A stretch of 32,212 nt of DNA, from assembly GCA_017449135.1 (NCBI GenBank), contig JAFSKE010000074.1, positions 1 through 32,212 of the forward strand, read 5' to 3'. Both the position numbers and the translations under genes were made by a program. The notes beneath the pieces were generated by a model that was not told where the DNA came from, did not search any database, and saw nothing but the letters and a program-made list of their open reading frames with translations. Origin of the DNA: Synergistaceae bacterium (GTDB taxonomy: Bacteria; Synergistota; Synergistia; Synergistales; Aminobacteriaceae). Of this stretch, positions 15,996-26,400 are shown piece by piece (the stretch's first letter is position 1; each line of letters opens with the position of its first letter).

Positions 15996-18764
15996 TTATT
16001 CGCCTAAAACTTTTGCACAGCGTTTGCAAAGTCCGTGTTCGTTCGGGTGTTCTTCATATTTCCAGCAGCGTGGACATTTTGAACCTGTTACAAAGCCTCC
16101 GGAAATTTCAAATCCTGTCTCAGGATCATTAAAAATTTTCGGCAATGTCAATTCATCAACCCATTCAAATTTTGAAACGATTACAATATCTGCAAGTTCT
16201 TCAGGCGTAAATGATTTTTCAAGTTTTTCGAGTTTGTCGGATTTTTTAACCTGGACACTTGCTTCAAGAGATGTCCCGATTGTTTTTTCGGCTCTCATTG
16301 TCTCAAGCATTTTACTGACAGAACCCTTCAAAACTTCTGCTTCGCTCCACAAATTATTTAATTCGTCATTAATGTAATTTTTATTCTGCTTCGGGAAGTC
16401 CGACAAAAATACGCTCTCTGGCAATGTCGAATCGATTTTCTTCATTTCCTGCCAGATTTCTTCAGCCGTGAAACTTAACACAGGTGCAAGCATTTTCGTT
16501 AAGCATGAAAGAATTTCCCACATCGCAGTTTGTGCGCTTCGTCTCGTTAATGAGTCCTTAGCTTCAACATATAATCTGTCTTTGCTGATGTCGAGATAAA
16601 ACGCTGAAAGTTCATTAACGCAGAACGAATGAATTAATGACACAGGCACATGAAATTCATAACTTTCAAACGCTTCGTAAACTCTCTCAATCATTCTGTG
16701 AAGTCTGTCCAAAATCCATTTATCCATTGAGAATAATTTTTCGTATGGCAATGAATTTTCAACTTTGAAGTCGCACAAATTCCCAAGCAAAAATCTCGCC
16801 GTGTTTCGGATTCGTCTGTAAGTTTCGGAAAGTGTTTTCAAAATCTGCTCCGAAATTCTTACGTCGTTTCTGTAATCCGTCGAAGCTGTCCATAATCTCA
16901 AAATATCAGCTCCGAATTTGTCTATAACTTCCTGAGGTGCTGTCGTGTTTCCAAGTGATTTTGACATTTTCCTGCCTTCACCGTCAAGAATAAATCCGTG
17001 TGTCAAAACCTGCTTATAAGGCGCATGTCCTTTAATTGCAACCGCCGTTAATAATGACGACTGGAACCAGCCTCGATGCTGATCGCTTCCTTCAAGATAC
17101 ATATCGCAAGGCCAATTCAATCCGAATTTTTCATTTAAGACTGAAATATGAGAAACTCCGGAATCAAACCAAACGTCTAAAATGTTGCTGTCCTTTTCAA
17201 CGTTGTGTGATCCGCAGTGATCGCATTTCGCCATTTCGCCGAATAGACTTTCAAGGCTTTCACGCCACCAAATGCTTGTTCCGTCAGGAGAAGTTTTTAC
17301 TTTTTCAGCGAACATTCTGATTCTGTCGGGAGTTAGCGTGAATTTTCCGCAGTCTTTGCAGCGAATTGCAGGCACAGGAACTCCCCAAATTCTTTGACGG
17401 CTTATGCACCAGTCGGAACGTGCGCTGACCATGTTAAAAATTCTGTCGTGTCCCCAGTCCGGAATCCATTTTATTTCGTTGTCGATTAAATTTAATGCTT
17501 CGTTTTTGAATTTTGCAACGTTGATAAACCATTGATCAGTCGCTCTGAAGATTACGGGTTTTTTACATCTCCAGCAGTGAGGGTAGCTGTGATTGATTTT
17601 TCCGAAACCTAATAATCTGCCTTTGGATTTAATTAATTCGATTGCTTTGTTTCCGCCTTCTTCTAATGACATTCCGCCGACAATTTTCATATCTTTCTCG
17701 AAATGTCCCGAATGGTCAACCGAGCTGTAAACTTTTAATCCGTATCTCACGCCTGTTTCGTAGTCTTCAACTCCGTGTCCAGGTGAAGTATGAACACAGC
17801 CTGTTCCAGTTTCAAGTTCGACATAATCAGCAAGAACGACTAATAATTCATGTTCGTAAAACGGGTGAAGAGGTTTCAAATTTTCAAGTTCAGAGCCTTT
17901 GACGGTTTTTAATGCCGTGCCGAAATTCATTCCAGTGTTTTTCTCAACTGAATCTTTTAATGCTGTCGCAAAAATATAAGTTTTCCCTTCACATTCATAA
18001 AATCCGTAATCATATCTCGGGTGGACTGCAACGGCTGCACTTGAAGGCAATGTCCATGGGGTTGTTGTCCAAATTACAATATTTGCGTTAATTTCGGGAA
18101 TCGGATAAGCAACATAAACTGAAGGCGATTCCTCGTCCCAATATTCAATTTCTCCTGCTGCCAATGCCGTCTGACAATCCGTACACCAATAAACGGGCTT
18201 CAATCCGCGATAAATTAAATCCTTTTCGACCATGTCAGCAAATGCGTGAAGTTCTAAATGTTCAAATTCAGGATCTAATGTGATGTAAGGTTTTTCCCAT
18301 TCACCGAGAACACCGAGCCTCTTAAATTCATTACGCTGAACATCAAGATAATGCAAAGCTGTTTCCTTACATTTTTTGCGAAGTTCTACAGGATCAACTC
18401 CCGTCCCATGTTTTGAAAGTCCGCCGTCCTTTAATGCTCTTAACTCAATCGGCAGTCCGTGTGTGTCCCAGCCCGGAACATAAGGTGTGTAACGCCCCGT
18501 CATTGTTTTTGCTTTAACGATGAAGTCCTTTAATATTTTATTGAAGGCAGTTCCGATGTGAATATCTCCATTCGCATAAGGGGGGCCGTCGTGTAATTCA
18601 AAATGTTCGCATGAATCTTTTCGAGCGTTTAATGCTTTGTGATAAATATCATGTGAATGCCAAAATTCCAAAAATGAAGGTTCTCGTTTCGCAAGGTTTG
18701 CCCTCATTGGAAAATCTGTAACGGGTAAATTCAAAGTATCTTTATAATCTTTATTATTATCCAT
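15996..18764 (-). CDS. ileS: Isoleucyl-tRNA synthetase
   Basis: Charges tRNA-Ile. 922 residues from the ATG at 18764, which has AGGAGG upstream; the longer frame start at 18821 adds a spurious hydrophobic leader. Class I motifs: P-P-Y-A-N-G-D-I-H-I-G at 61-71 and K-M-S-K-S near residue 600. The editing domain (T-T-T-P-W-T-L-P, then G-T-G-C-V-H-T-S-P-G-H-G) is intact. The C-terminal zinc site C-P-R-C-W ... C-K-R-C is present in the last 25 residues. It is convergent with the redox operon and divergent from a small secreted-protein gene. There is no T-box leader. Confidence 0.98.
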   Translation of the reverse strand: MDNNKDYKDTLNLPVTDFPMRANLAKREPSFLEFWHSHDIYHKALNARKDSCEHFELHDGPPYANGDIHIGTAFNKILKDFIVKAKTMTGRYTPYVPGWDTHGLPIELRALKDGGLSKHGTGVDPVELRKKCKETALHYLDVQRNEFKRLGVLGEWEKPYITLDPEFEHLELHAFADMVEKDLIYRGLKPVYWCTDCQTALAAGEIEYWDEESPSVYVAYPIPEINANIVIWTTTPWTLPSSAAVAVHPRYDYGFYECEGKTYIFATALKDSVEKNTGMNFGTALKTVKGSELENLKPLHPFYEHELLVVLADYVELETGTGCVHTSPGHGVEDYETGVRYGLKVYSSVDHSGHFEKDMKIVGGMSLEEGGNKAIELIKSKGRLLGFGKINHSYPHCWRCKKPVIFRATDQWFINVAKFKNEALNLIDNEIKWIPDWGHDRIFNMVSARSDWCISRQRIWGVPVPAIRCKDCGKFTLTPDRIRMFAEKVKTSPDGTSIWWRESLESLFGEMAKCDHCGSHNVEKDSNILDVWFDSGVSHISVLNEKFGLNWPCDMYLEGSDQHRGWFQSSLLTAVAIKGHAPYKQVLTHGFILDGEGRKMSKSLGNTTAPQEVIDKFGADILRLWTASTDYRNDVRISEQILKTLSETYRRIRNTARFLLGNLCDFKVENSLPYEKLFSMDKWILDRLHRMIERVYEAFESYEFHVPVSLIHSFCVNELSAFYLDISKDRLYVEAKDSLTRRSAQTAMWEILSCLTKMLAPVLSFTAEEIWQEMKKIDSTLPESVFLSDFPKQNKNYINDELNNLWSEAEVLKGSVSKMLETMRAEKTIGTSLEASVQVKKSDKLEKLEKSFTPEELADIVIVSKFEWVDELTLPKIFNDPETGFEISGGFVTGSKCPRCWKYEEHPNEHGLCKRCAKVLGE

Positions 18765-18846
18765 TAAAAAATTTATTCCTCCTGATATAAAAATATAAAA
18801 ATTAATAATGAATATTAACACAAAATTTTCGTGTTATACTCTAAAA

Positions 18847-19377
18847 ATGAAAAAAATTATATTGACTTTATCATTAATAATATTATTCTGCCAAGATTCT
18901 TATGCCGTTACAAACAGTTCTGAAGCGTTTTTGTCCCTGCCTTTCGGCCATACTTACGCAAGGACTCAAAAGCGAATGGAAAAAAGCGGTGCAACGGTTT
19001 TAACTCCAAGAAAAGAAACTTTAACAATGGAGGGAATGTTTGAGGGTTATCCTGCGACATTTATATTCGGGTTTTACAAAAACAAAATTCTGAAAACAAA
19101 ATCCGTTTATCTTCAAAGTATGGGAGACAAAGAATACGACAGAAATTTTTATCGGGCATTACAGACTGCATATAACGAAAAATACGGTTCCGGCCATGAA
19201 AAACCGACAGCAAATACCCGAAAATCCGGGAAAATTATGCTGCGGAACATTTGGACACCGAATAAATATACGACAATAACATTAACTTACAACTCGGAAG
19301 CATCTGTTAAATTTCCAGGTCATTCGATGAGCGACAGATTTATTCAGATAATTTATAAATACAGCAAGTGGGATTGA
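18847..19377 (+). CDS. Small exported protein of unknown function
   Basis: 176 residues from the ATG at 18847, where a Sec signal peptide begins (M-K-K-I-I-L-T-L-S-L-I-I-L-F-C-Q-D-S-Y-A); cleavage after Y-A-V is likely. The mature part contains L-P-F-G-H-T-Y and a basic middle (R-K-S-G-K-I) but no motif I can name. No Shine-Dalgarno sequence is seen; a TATACT box lies at 18835-18840, only 6 bases before the ATG, so the message may be leaderless. It shares the upstream region with ileS and ends at the start of the second palindromic repeat. Confidence 0.7.
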   Translation: MKKIILTLSLIILFCQDSYAVTNSSEAFLSLPFGHTYARTQKRMEKSGATVLTPRKETLTMEGMFEGYPATFIFGFYKNKILKTKSVYLQSMGDKEYDRNFYRALQTAYNEKYGSGHEKPTANTRKSGKIMLRNIWTPNKYTTITLTYNSEASVKFPGHSMSDRFIQIIYKYSKWD

Positions 19378-19440
19378 CCCCCTCCGCCACATGCGGAGAG
19401 GCAAAGCGTCCCCTCAATGAGAGATATTGTCAGGGAGATA
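19376..19440. repeat. Intergenic palindromic repeat, copy 2
   Basis: Shorter relative of the repeat at 5590-5686, same orientation in the window. Shared pieces are GACCCC(C)TCC with CC...GCGG, AGAGGCA(A/G)AG, TCCCCT, and GAGAT with TGTCA. It begins on the last bases of the preceding stop codon. Together with the rest of the 114-base gap before aspS it holds no gene. Confidence 0.65.
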
Positions 19441-19491
19441 TAATTATCTTTGTAAAATTAAATTTTTTTAGTGAAAGGAATGTTTTTATAA

Positions 19492-21306
19492 TTGGCAAGA
19501 ATTTTTGATAAAACATGGCAGAGAACTTCATTATGCGGAAATTTTACGGAAGATGACGCAGGAAAAGAAGTTCGCGCAAACGGCTGGGTCAGAGCAAGAA
19601 GAGATTTAGGCGGAATAATTTTTATTGAAGTCTGGGATTGGACAGGCTGTATTCAAATTGTGTTTGATCCTTCGCTCCCCGAAACTCCACAAGAAATTCA
19701 CGAACTCGCAGCAACTTTGAGAAATGAATATTGTATTTCAGTGCAGGGAAAAATGAGAATCCGTCCCGAAGGCACCGAAAATCCCGAATTAAAAACAGGA
19801 AATATTGAAATCGTCGCAAGAGATGTCCTCGTAATGTCAAAGGCAAAACCTTTACCCTTTGAAATCGGAGACGCAACAGAAAACGTAGACGAAAATATCA
19901 GGCTTAAATATCGTTATCTCGATATGAGACGTGAAAAAATGCAGTTTAATCTTCGTACACGTTCAAAAATTAATGCTTTCACACGTGAATATTTAGGCAG
20001 TAAAAATTTTGTCGAACTTGAAACTCCCATGCTGACAAAAGCTACTCCCGAAGGTGCAAGGGATTATTTAGTTCCGAGCCGTGTAAATCAGGGTTGTTTT
20101 TACGCTTTGCCTCAATCTCCGCAGTTATTCAAACAAATTTTAATGGTTAGCGGTTTCGACAGATATTATCAGATTGCAAGATGTTTCAGAGACGAAGATT
20201 TAAGAGCCGACAGACAGCCCGAATTTACTCAAGTCGATATCGAAATGAGTTATATTGTCGAAGATGACATCATGGAATTAATCGAAGGTTACATGAAGGG
20301 ACTTTTCAAATTAATTCGAGGTGTTGACATTCCGACTCCGTTTATCAGAATGCCATACTGGGAAGCTATGGACAAATACGGAAGCGACAAACCCGACTTA
20401 AGAGTCAAACTTGAATTATGCGACCTTGCAGACGCTTTCAGAAATTCAGGATTTGAACCCTTCAGAAAAATTTTAGAGTCCGGCGGAGTTGTAAGAGGAT
20501 TAAAACTGCCCGGCGGTGCTTCAATGTCAAGAAAGGAAATTTTAGACCTCGAAAATCACGCAATAAAACTCGGAACTTCTGGACTTGCGAATTTCTTATA
20601 CAAGGACGGCGGATTAAAAGGCCCATTGGTGAAATTCCTGACACCTGAAGAAGTCGACAAAGTTCGTGAACTCGGACAAATGAATCCCGATGACGCTTTA
20701 TTTATTGTTGCTCATGCTTCACGTGCAAAAGCCTGCGAAATTTTGGGAACGTTACGTCTTGAACTTGGCAAAAAACGTGAAGATTTGTTTGACGATTCGC
20801 CCGATAATTGGAAATTCTTATGGGTTACAAAATTCCCGCTGTTTGAATGGAGTGAAGACGAAAAACGCTGGGTCGCAATGCACCACCCATTCACATCGCC
20901 TGCACTTGACAACGACACGCCGTTTGACGAAGACCCCGCAAACGCATTGGCAAGAGCTTATGACTGTGTATTAAACGGTAATGAAGTCGGAGGAGGTTCA
21001 ATCAGGATTCACGATCCCGAAGTTCAGGCAAGATTATTCAAAGCACTTGGAATTACTCCCGAAGAAGCAAAACGAAGATTCGGATTTTTCCTTGAAGCCT
21101 TATCATACGGAACACCGCCTCATGGTGGATTGGCACTCGGTGTTGACAGGCTTGTTATGCTGCTTTGCGGTGGAAATTCAATTCGTGATGTTATGGCTTT
21201 CCCGAAAACTCAAAAAGCTCAATGCTTGATGAGCGGGGCACCTGACATTGTCGAAGATGAAAGACTTGACGAACTCGCAATTAAAGTTTTGAAGGACGAA
21301 GATTAA
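19492..21306 (+). CDS. aspS: Aspartyl-tRNA synthetase
   Basis: Charges tRNA-Asp. 604 residues, usual bacterial size. N-terminal OB-fold (about 1-105), class II motif 2 [14 protein letters not shown] at about 233-246, the bacterial GAD insertion (about 285-415), and motif 3 [12 protein letters not shown] near 546. R-Y-L-D-M-R-R and Q-S-P-Q-L-F-K-Q are typical. Start TTG at 19492 with AAAGGA about 13 bases upstream. Whether it also mischarges tRNA-Asn (non-discriminating) cannot be told here. Confidence 0.97.
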   Translation: MARIFDKTWQRTSLCGNFTEDDAGKEVRANGWVRARRDLGGIIFIEVWDWTGCIQIVFDPSLPETPQEIHELAATLRNEYCISVQGKMRIRPEGTENPELKTGNIEIVARDVLVMSKAKPLPFEIGDATENVDENIRLKYRYLDMRREKMQFNLRTRSKINAFTREYLGSKNFVELETPMLTKATPEGARDYLVPSRVNQGCFYALPQSPQLFKQILMVSGFDRYYQIARCFRDEDLRADRQPEFTQVDIEMSYIVEDDIMELIEGYMKGLFKLIRGVDIPTPFIRMPYWEAMDKYGSDKPDLRVKLELCDLADAFRNSGFEPFRKILESGGVVRGLKLPGGASMSRKEILDLENHAIKLGTSGLANFLYKDGGLKGPLVKFLTPEEVDKVRELGQMNPDDALFIVAHASRAKACEILGTLRLELGKKREDLFDDSPDNWKFLWVTKFPLFEWSEDEKRWVAMHHPFTSPALDNDTPFDEDPANALARAYDCVLNGNEVGGGSIRIHDPEVQARLFKALGITPEEAKRRFGFFLEALSYGTPPHGGLALGVDRLVMLLCGGNSIRDVMAFPKTQKAQCLMSGAPDIVEDERLDELAIKVLKDED

Positions 21307-21320
21307 AGAATTAACAAAAT

Positions 21321-21338
21321 ACCCCTTTTCGGAGGGGT
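21321..21338. terminator. Terminator between aspS and the XRE gene
   Basis: Stem ACCCCT / AGGGGT with a short loop. On the minus strand TATTTTGTT follows, so it terminates the XRE gene; on the plus strand the T-run is weaker, but it may also end aspS. Confidence 0.7.
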
Positions 21339-21715
21339 TATGCCTGTTTTATTCCCAAACGTTGTGCAATTAAATTTTGAAATGCAGGAACAAGTTCAGG
21401 GAGTGCAGGCATTTCTATTTTCTCATTGTTGCTAAAATAATATGTCATCATTCCTCTGTCAGTCGTGATTGATTGTTCCTTAGGCTGAGGAATCGTTATT
21501 ACGTTTTCAGATTCGTCTGTCAAATAAGCAACAGAAGTATGCAAAATTTGAGCCAGTTTTGCCAATTCTGAAACATTGGGAGAATGTTGATTTTTTTCCC
21601 AGCGTCTAAAAGTTGAAAATGAAATCGGAATTAATTTCGCAAGTTCTTGCTGTGTAAGACCGTTTTTCTTTCTCAATAACCTGATTTTTTCCCCTAAAGA
21701 TAACATACTTATCAA
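21338..21715 (-). CDS. XRE/Cro-family transcriptional repressor
   Basis: 125 residues. HTH of the Cro/C1 type at about residues 7-60 (L-G-E-K-I-R-L-L-R-K-K-N-G-L-T-Q-Q-E-L-A, then S-F-S-T-F-R-R-W-E-K, then S-E-L-A-K-L-A-Q-I-L). The remaining 65 residues have no recognised peptidase or ligand domain. Start TTG at 21715, with AGGA 8 bases upstream; the ATG at 21706 is a less well spaced option. It is divergent from the first Synergist-CTERM gene, and its upstream palindrome overlaps its own promoter, so autorepression is likely. Confidence 0.88.
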   Translation of the reverse strand: MISMLSLGEKIRLLRKKNGLTQQELAKLIPISFSTFRRWEKNQHSPNVSELAKLAQILHTSVAYLTDESENVITIPQPKEQSITTDRGMMTYYFSNNEKIEMPALPELVPAFQNLIAQRLGIKQA

Positions 21716-21729
21716 ATCTTATTTCCTTT

Positions 21730-21743
21730 CTAACTTATGTTAG
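21730..21743. promoter_or_regulatory. Palindromic operator candidate
   Basis: Inverted repeat CTAAC-TTAT-GTTAG centred in the divergent region, overlapping the -10 box of the XRE promoter. Size and position fit an XRE-dimer operator. Confidence 0.55.
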
Positions 21744-21765
21744 ACCATTTATAAAATCCTTTCAA
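21737..21765 (-). promoter_or_regulatory. Promoter of the XRE gene
   Basis: -35 TTGAAA (21765-21760), 17-base spacer, -10 TAACAT (21742-21737). The -10 box lies inside the 14-base palindrome at 21730-21743. Matches are 5/6 and 4/6 to the sigma-70 consensus. Confidence 0.55.
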
Positions 21766-21892
21766 TTCTATAAAAATGGCCAGTTTTATGCTTAATTTTG
21801 AACATTTTTATTTATATTCAACTTGCTTTTTTAGGAAATTTTGCATAAAATACTCAAGAATAAATAATTTAATATTCAGGGAGGAAAAAATT

Positions 21893-23365
21893 TTGAGCAA
21901 AAAATTTTTCGTTTCATTAATTGCAGTTTTTGTTTTGTTAGTTTCGGTTTCGTCAGCGATGTCAGCCGAGTATGCTTATGTTCTCAAAGCTATTGAAGAA
22001 GGCACAACAGCACCGGCAGACCCTGAAATTTTCGCAAATGACCTCGAAGAAGGTTATTCAGGTTACAATTTCAAAGCAAGATACAGACTTCCGCAGTTGG
22101 GATTGTACCTTTACAATGATGAGGACAAAGATGGCGAAGACAAATGGACTCTTTTGAAGGACTACACAATATCATGGGATATTGCTTCGGCCGATCACAC
22201 AGGGATTTCAATTTCGGAACGCATAAAAGATTCCACGAGCGATATTTTAGTTCTCAAAGGTGTGTTGCCTGAGGTTACAGCTTTAACGCAGTACAAGATT
22301 CTGCTTGAAGCAAAAGTCATGAGCATTACCGATTCTCGATATTCTCCTGCTGTCGGAGTTTCAACCAAAGATTACGCAGACGGAGTTGACGGAAATATCG
22401 CAATCGACATCAATCCTGACGATCATAAAAAGGCTACTGAAGCTGAACTCAAAACATTTGTTGTATCTTACGACAAAACGGCAGTAGAAACAGTTTCAAG
22501 CGATTATTCCGTAACCGTAAACACAACAAAGGATTCAATGACTGACAAATTCAACGAGTACATTCAGTCAGATGATGAGTACCGTGTTAATCTTCCCGAA
22601 TGGCTGACATGCACCGTAAATAATACCGATGCCGCAACGCCCGAAGATTTTGACGCTAAACAGGCTACCTCTGTTACAATCAAATTCAATCAGGATTTCA
22701 AGGATACTCTTCAAGATGGTGAAAAAGCAGTTGTTCGTATCCCATTGATAAAAAATGACAATGATACGGTTGGACCAGTTTTAGCATGGGACGTTACGTT
22801 CACAAAGCCAAAACCTGCGGAAAAACCTGCTGAGCCTTCAACACCTTCGACTCCTCCAGCACAACCTACAACTCCGACAGAATCAAGTGATATTACTTCA
22901 CAGGTTGCACTAACAGATGAAAGCGGTGCTTCGACAGCTGCAAGACCATTTGACTCTCTGCAACCTGGAAACAAAGCTACTTATGGAATTTCACTTGCAG
23001 GAACAAATATAACTGCTGCAACTTGGGTGATTTTGATTAACGGAACTCAATCACACACAATTACTCCGAGCAGTTTTAAGGCATCTGATGCGGCGACGAG
23101 CTGGGCTGAAATTTCAGAAGCAACATCAACGAGTGCAAAAGTTACGGCGAATCCTCCTTCGGATTTAAGCTCTGATTCTGCGGTATCAGTTTCAATCACC
23201 GGCACAGACGGTAAAACTTACACAATAGATTTGGGAACTGTCAAAGCTGCAACGACAACAAACGGTAATCCCGGACCTTCAAACGGCGGCTGTGATTCAG
23301 GATTTGGAGCATTGACACTGGCATTAATAGCAACTACGTTATTAAGAGCGCATAAAAAGCACTAA
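21893..23365 (+). CDS. Exported Synergist-CTERM protein with Pro/Thr linker
   Basis: 490 residues from TTG at 21893 (GGGAGG 9 bases upstream; the frame extends further upstream only through AT-rich non-coding sequence). Signal peptide: K-K-F-F-V-S-L-I-A-V-F-V-L-L-V to M-S-A. The mature part holds a beta-rich region (about 30-300) with no named domain, a Pro/Thr-rich linker (K-P-K-P-A-E-K-P then T-P-S-T-P-P), a second beta-type region (about 350-460), and the tail N-G-G-C-D-S-G-F-G-A-L with a hydrophobic helix and R-A-H-K-K-H. Probably anchored in the outer envelope through the tail. First gene of the surface block; a terminator follows. Confidence 0.85.
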   Translation: MSKKFFVSLIAVFVLLVSVSSAMSAEYAYVLKAIEEGTTAPADPEIFANDLEEGYSGYNFKARYRLPQLGLYLYNDEDKDGEDKWTLLKDYTISWDIASADHTGISISERIKDSTSDILVLKGVLPEVTALTQYKILLEAKVMSITDSRYSPAVGVSTKDYADGVDGNIAIDINPDDHKKATEAELKTFVVSYDKTAVETVSSDYSVTVNTTKDSMTDKFNEYIQSDDEYRVNLPEWLTCTVNNTDAATPEDFDAKQATSVTIKFNQDFKDTLQDGEKAVVRIPLIKNDNDTVGPVLAWDVTFTKPKPAEKPAEPSTPSTPPAQPTTPTESSDITSQVALTDESGASTAARPFDSLQPGNKATYGISLAGTNITAATWVILINGTQSHTITPSSFKASDAATSWAEISEATSTSAKVTANPPSDLSSDSAVSVSITGTDGKTYTIDLGTVKAATTTNGNPGPSNGGCDSGFGALTLALIATTLLRAHKKH

Positions 23366-23387
23366 AAAATTGTTACGCTGTAAATTT

Positions 23388-23429
23388 CCCCGCAGGTCAA
23401 AAATTCCGTAAAAGGCTTGCGGGGATTTT
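23388..23429 (+). terminator. Terminator after the first Synergist-CTERM gene
   Basis: 7-bp stem CCCCGCA / TGCGGGG with a 23-base loop, then ATTTT. It lies between two plus-strand surface genes, so they are probably separate transcripts. Confidence 0.65.
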
Positions 23430-23456
23430 ACTAAAAAATCGCAGGAGATTTAAGAA

Positions 23457-26400
23457 ATGAAAAAAATTTTTGTAATCGCTTTGAGCGTGTTTGCGTTTTT
23501 AGTAAATGCGTGTACAGGCTGGGCGGCATATTATGACGAAGGTAATGACGGCAACAGTTGGGAAACTGCGTATGTGATTAATTCTTGGGAAGATTTAACA
23601 CTTATGCGGGACAGAGTAAATAACGGAAGTGATGCTAAAGGAAAATATTACAAATTAAATTCTGATATTGATATTACCATAAATACGTATTGGAGAAGTA
23701 TAGGTCTGGGGGCGTATGAATTTACCGGACATTTCAATGGCCAGAATCATACTATAAATATGAATGTAGATGTCACTATGTATTATGGTTTATTTTATTC
23801 GATTGCTACAAGTAATGATGAAATAGCTGTCAAGGATCTTAATATTACAGGTACGTTAAAAATTACAAGTAATGATGTTAGTGTTTCTCCTCTTGCAACG
23901 CGCTTACATTCCGGAATAATCGAAAATTGTACATTCAAAGGAACATTAGAAGTTGATAATAATGATCTTATTGATGATTATGATACTATAGGTACGAATA
24001 GCTTGTTAGGTGGTTTAGTAAACCATATAACAGGTGGAACTATACGTCAATGTACGGTTAACGCAAAAATTAATGCCTCCAATGTTAAATATACAGGCGG
24101 TATTGTCGGTGGGGCTTTTGGCTCGAGAGAAAAAAGAATTGAAGATTGTACGGTTGAAGACGGAACAGAGATAACAACTTCAGGAGTTGCAGGGGGCATA
24201 GTTGGATTTGCTGAACATTCTTATTCTGGAGGTTCAGATAGCGTAACTCTCGCTGAAAACGTATGTCCATCACAATATAGAGAAGTAGGTCGTGAAGCAC
24301 ATTTAGCAACAAATGACGGAACGGTTTCCGTACCTACTTTTTCAAATAATGATGATTATGACTTAATAAACACCGGTGAGACTTGGGAAAACGCATATGT
24401 TCTAAATAATGTAAATGATTTCGTGCTTATGTTAGTAAGAATGGATCAAAACGGAGGAAAGAATGCGGAGGACGGATATTATTTCAGATTAAGTGCGGAT
24501 ATAGAGTTAAATACTGATGAACTTTCTTATCATCAAGTCATCAGGAGTGATGATAATGCTATTTCTGAAAGAGGTGGCTATATAGGCGATAATCTGGTTT
24601 TTCGTGCTCATTTTGACGGACAAAATCACACTATAACAATCTCCGGCTCAAAACCCTTGTTTGCAGCTATTGAGACAGAAGAAGGAACAATCGCCCTAAG
24701 AAACTTGAATATCAAATCAAGCGGTACAAACGGTATTGAAGGTGCATCGCTCGCTAAAGAATTAAAATCTGGAATTATAGAAAATTGTAATTTTAACGGT
24801 CAAATTATATCGCTTCCAACTCAAGGTCCTGCATTGGCTGGCGGTCTCTTTGAAAGCATGAGCGGGGGCACTGTCAGGAACTGTACAATAAACGGAACAA
24901 TACGTTCTTCAACGTCTAATTTCGGCGGAGTTACAGCGTCTGAAATTGATAGTACAGCGGCATATGCAGGCGGTATTGTAGGGAAAATGACGGGAGGCAC
25001 AGTAGACGGCTGTACTATAAACAGTGAAATCAACGCAACAAGTTATTCCGGAGGAATTGCAGGTTATATCAGCGGAGGTTATATCAGAAATTGTAAAATC
25101 TTAGGAACTCTCAAATCTGAAAGCAATAACAACGGATATAATGCCTCAGCAGGTTATAATGACGGTGTACCGGCAGCGAATTTTTCAGGCAATGTTACAT
25201 CAAATGAAGGCACTACAACGGATAATACAACTACGTATATAAATCAAATAACATGGAATAAACACCGCTATCAAATTTACAATGAAACTGTAACTTGGGA
25301 ACAGGCTAAAACACGTTGTGAAGAACTCGGAGGACATTTAGTAACAATCACAAGTACTCAAGAACAGGAGAGAGTTCAATATCTTCTTGAAAACGCCCAA
25401 ACAGATTATTCAAGCTACTGGATCGGTGCAAAAACTAATAATTCAGGCTTCTGGGAATGGGTAACAAATGAAGTTTTCGAGAAGCAGTATCAAAATTTCG
25501 CTCAAGGTCAACCCGACGGTTCCGGAAATTATCTTGAAATTGCCGTAAATGGTGAATGGTACAACGCAGGCAATACATCACATGGTTTTATATGTGAATT
25601 TGAAGAAACTCAGGATAAAATCGAAACTGCACCTGTTGCAACGGATTTCGAGAACTGGCGTAAAAATCCTTCGGCATGGCTTCAAAAAGAAGAGGGAATG
25701 CCGTCAGGAGCTTTGCCAAGTCCGATTAATACCCTGCATTTATCGTTAAATCCTCCGAAAGATAAAATCGAAATAGCTTCAATTCCTGCAAAATATGATT
25801 TGAGAGAAAAAATCACATTGCCTGATGTAAAAGTTCAAGGGAATTATCAGACATGCTGGGCATTTGCGTCAATAGGAGCTATGGAGATTGATTATTTAAC
25901 GCACAAAATGACTTCACTGGGAGAAAATCCGGATTTATCGGAATTGCATGTAGCTTGGTTTTTGTACAATGATGCAAGATTCGGATACACTGAAGACGTA
26001 CGGTTATCAAATGGAGGAATTTTAGAACAGGGAGGAGATGCTAATAAAGCCGTATCATTCTTAGGAAAGACAGAAATTGCCCCAATCAATGAAACTGAAT
26101 TGCCATATTCTGAAGTTTTGAAGGTAGATACAGAAAATGCTGATAATACAGTAAAAACTTTATTAAACGGCAAAGAGACGGGAAGTTTTGATAAGGCAAA
26201 AATAATTTTGATTGATGCTCCTAAAATCAGCGATATTAAGCAAGAATATACGAATGATACTGATAACATCAACAAAATTAAGAAAGCCATAATTGATCAT
26301 GGTGCAGTATATTTCCGATATTGTGTTGATAAAAACGGCTATAACAGTGAAAAGGAATGGCAGTTCTATTCAACTAAAGATAATATTGCAGCACAACATG

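Noticed and set aside
18765-18846. T-box leader for ileS
   Set aside because: The gap to the divergent gene is only about 80 bases and contains no T-box motif.
23511-23516. Lipobox in the lectin/peptidase protein
   Set aside because: V-N-A-C has Asn at a position where small residues are required; ordinary signal peptidase cleavage a few residues later is more likely.
25260-25610. C-type lectin domain as the variable protein of a diversity-generating retroelement
   Set aside because: No reverse transcriptase, template repeat or adenine-biased variable repeat is visible in the window.
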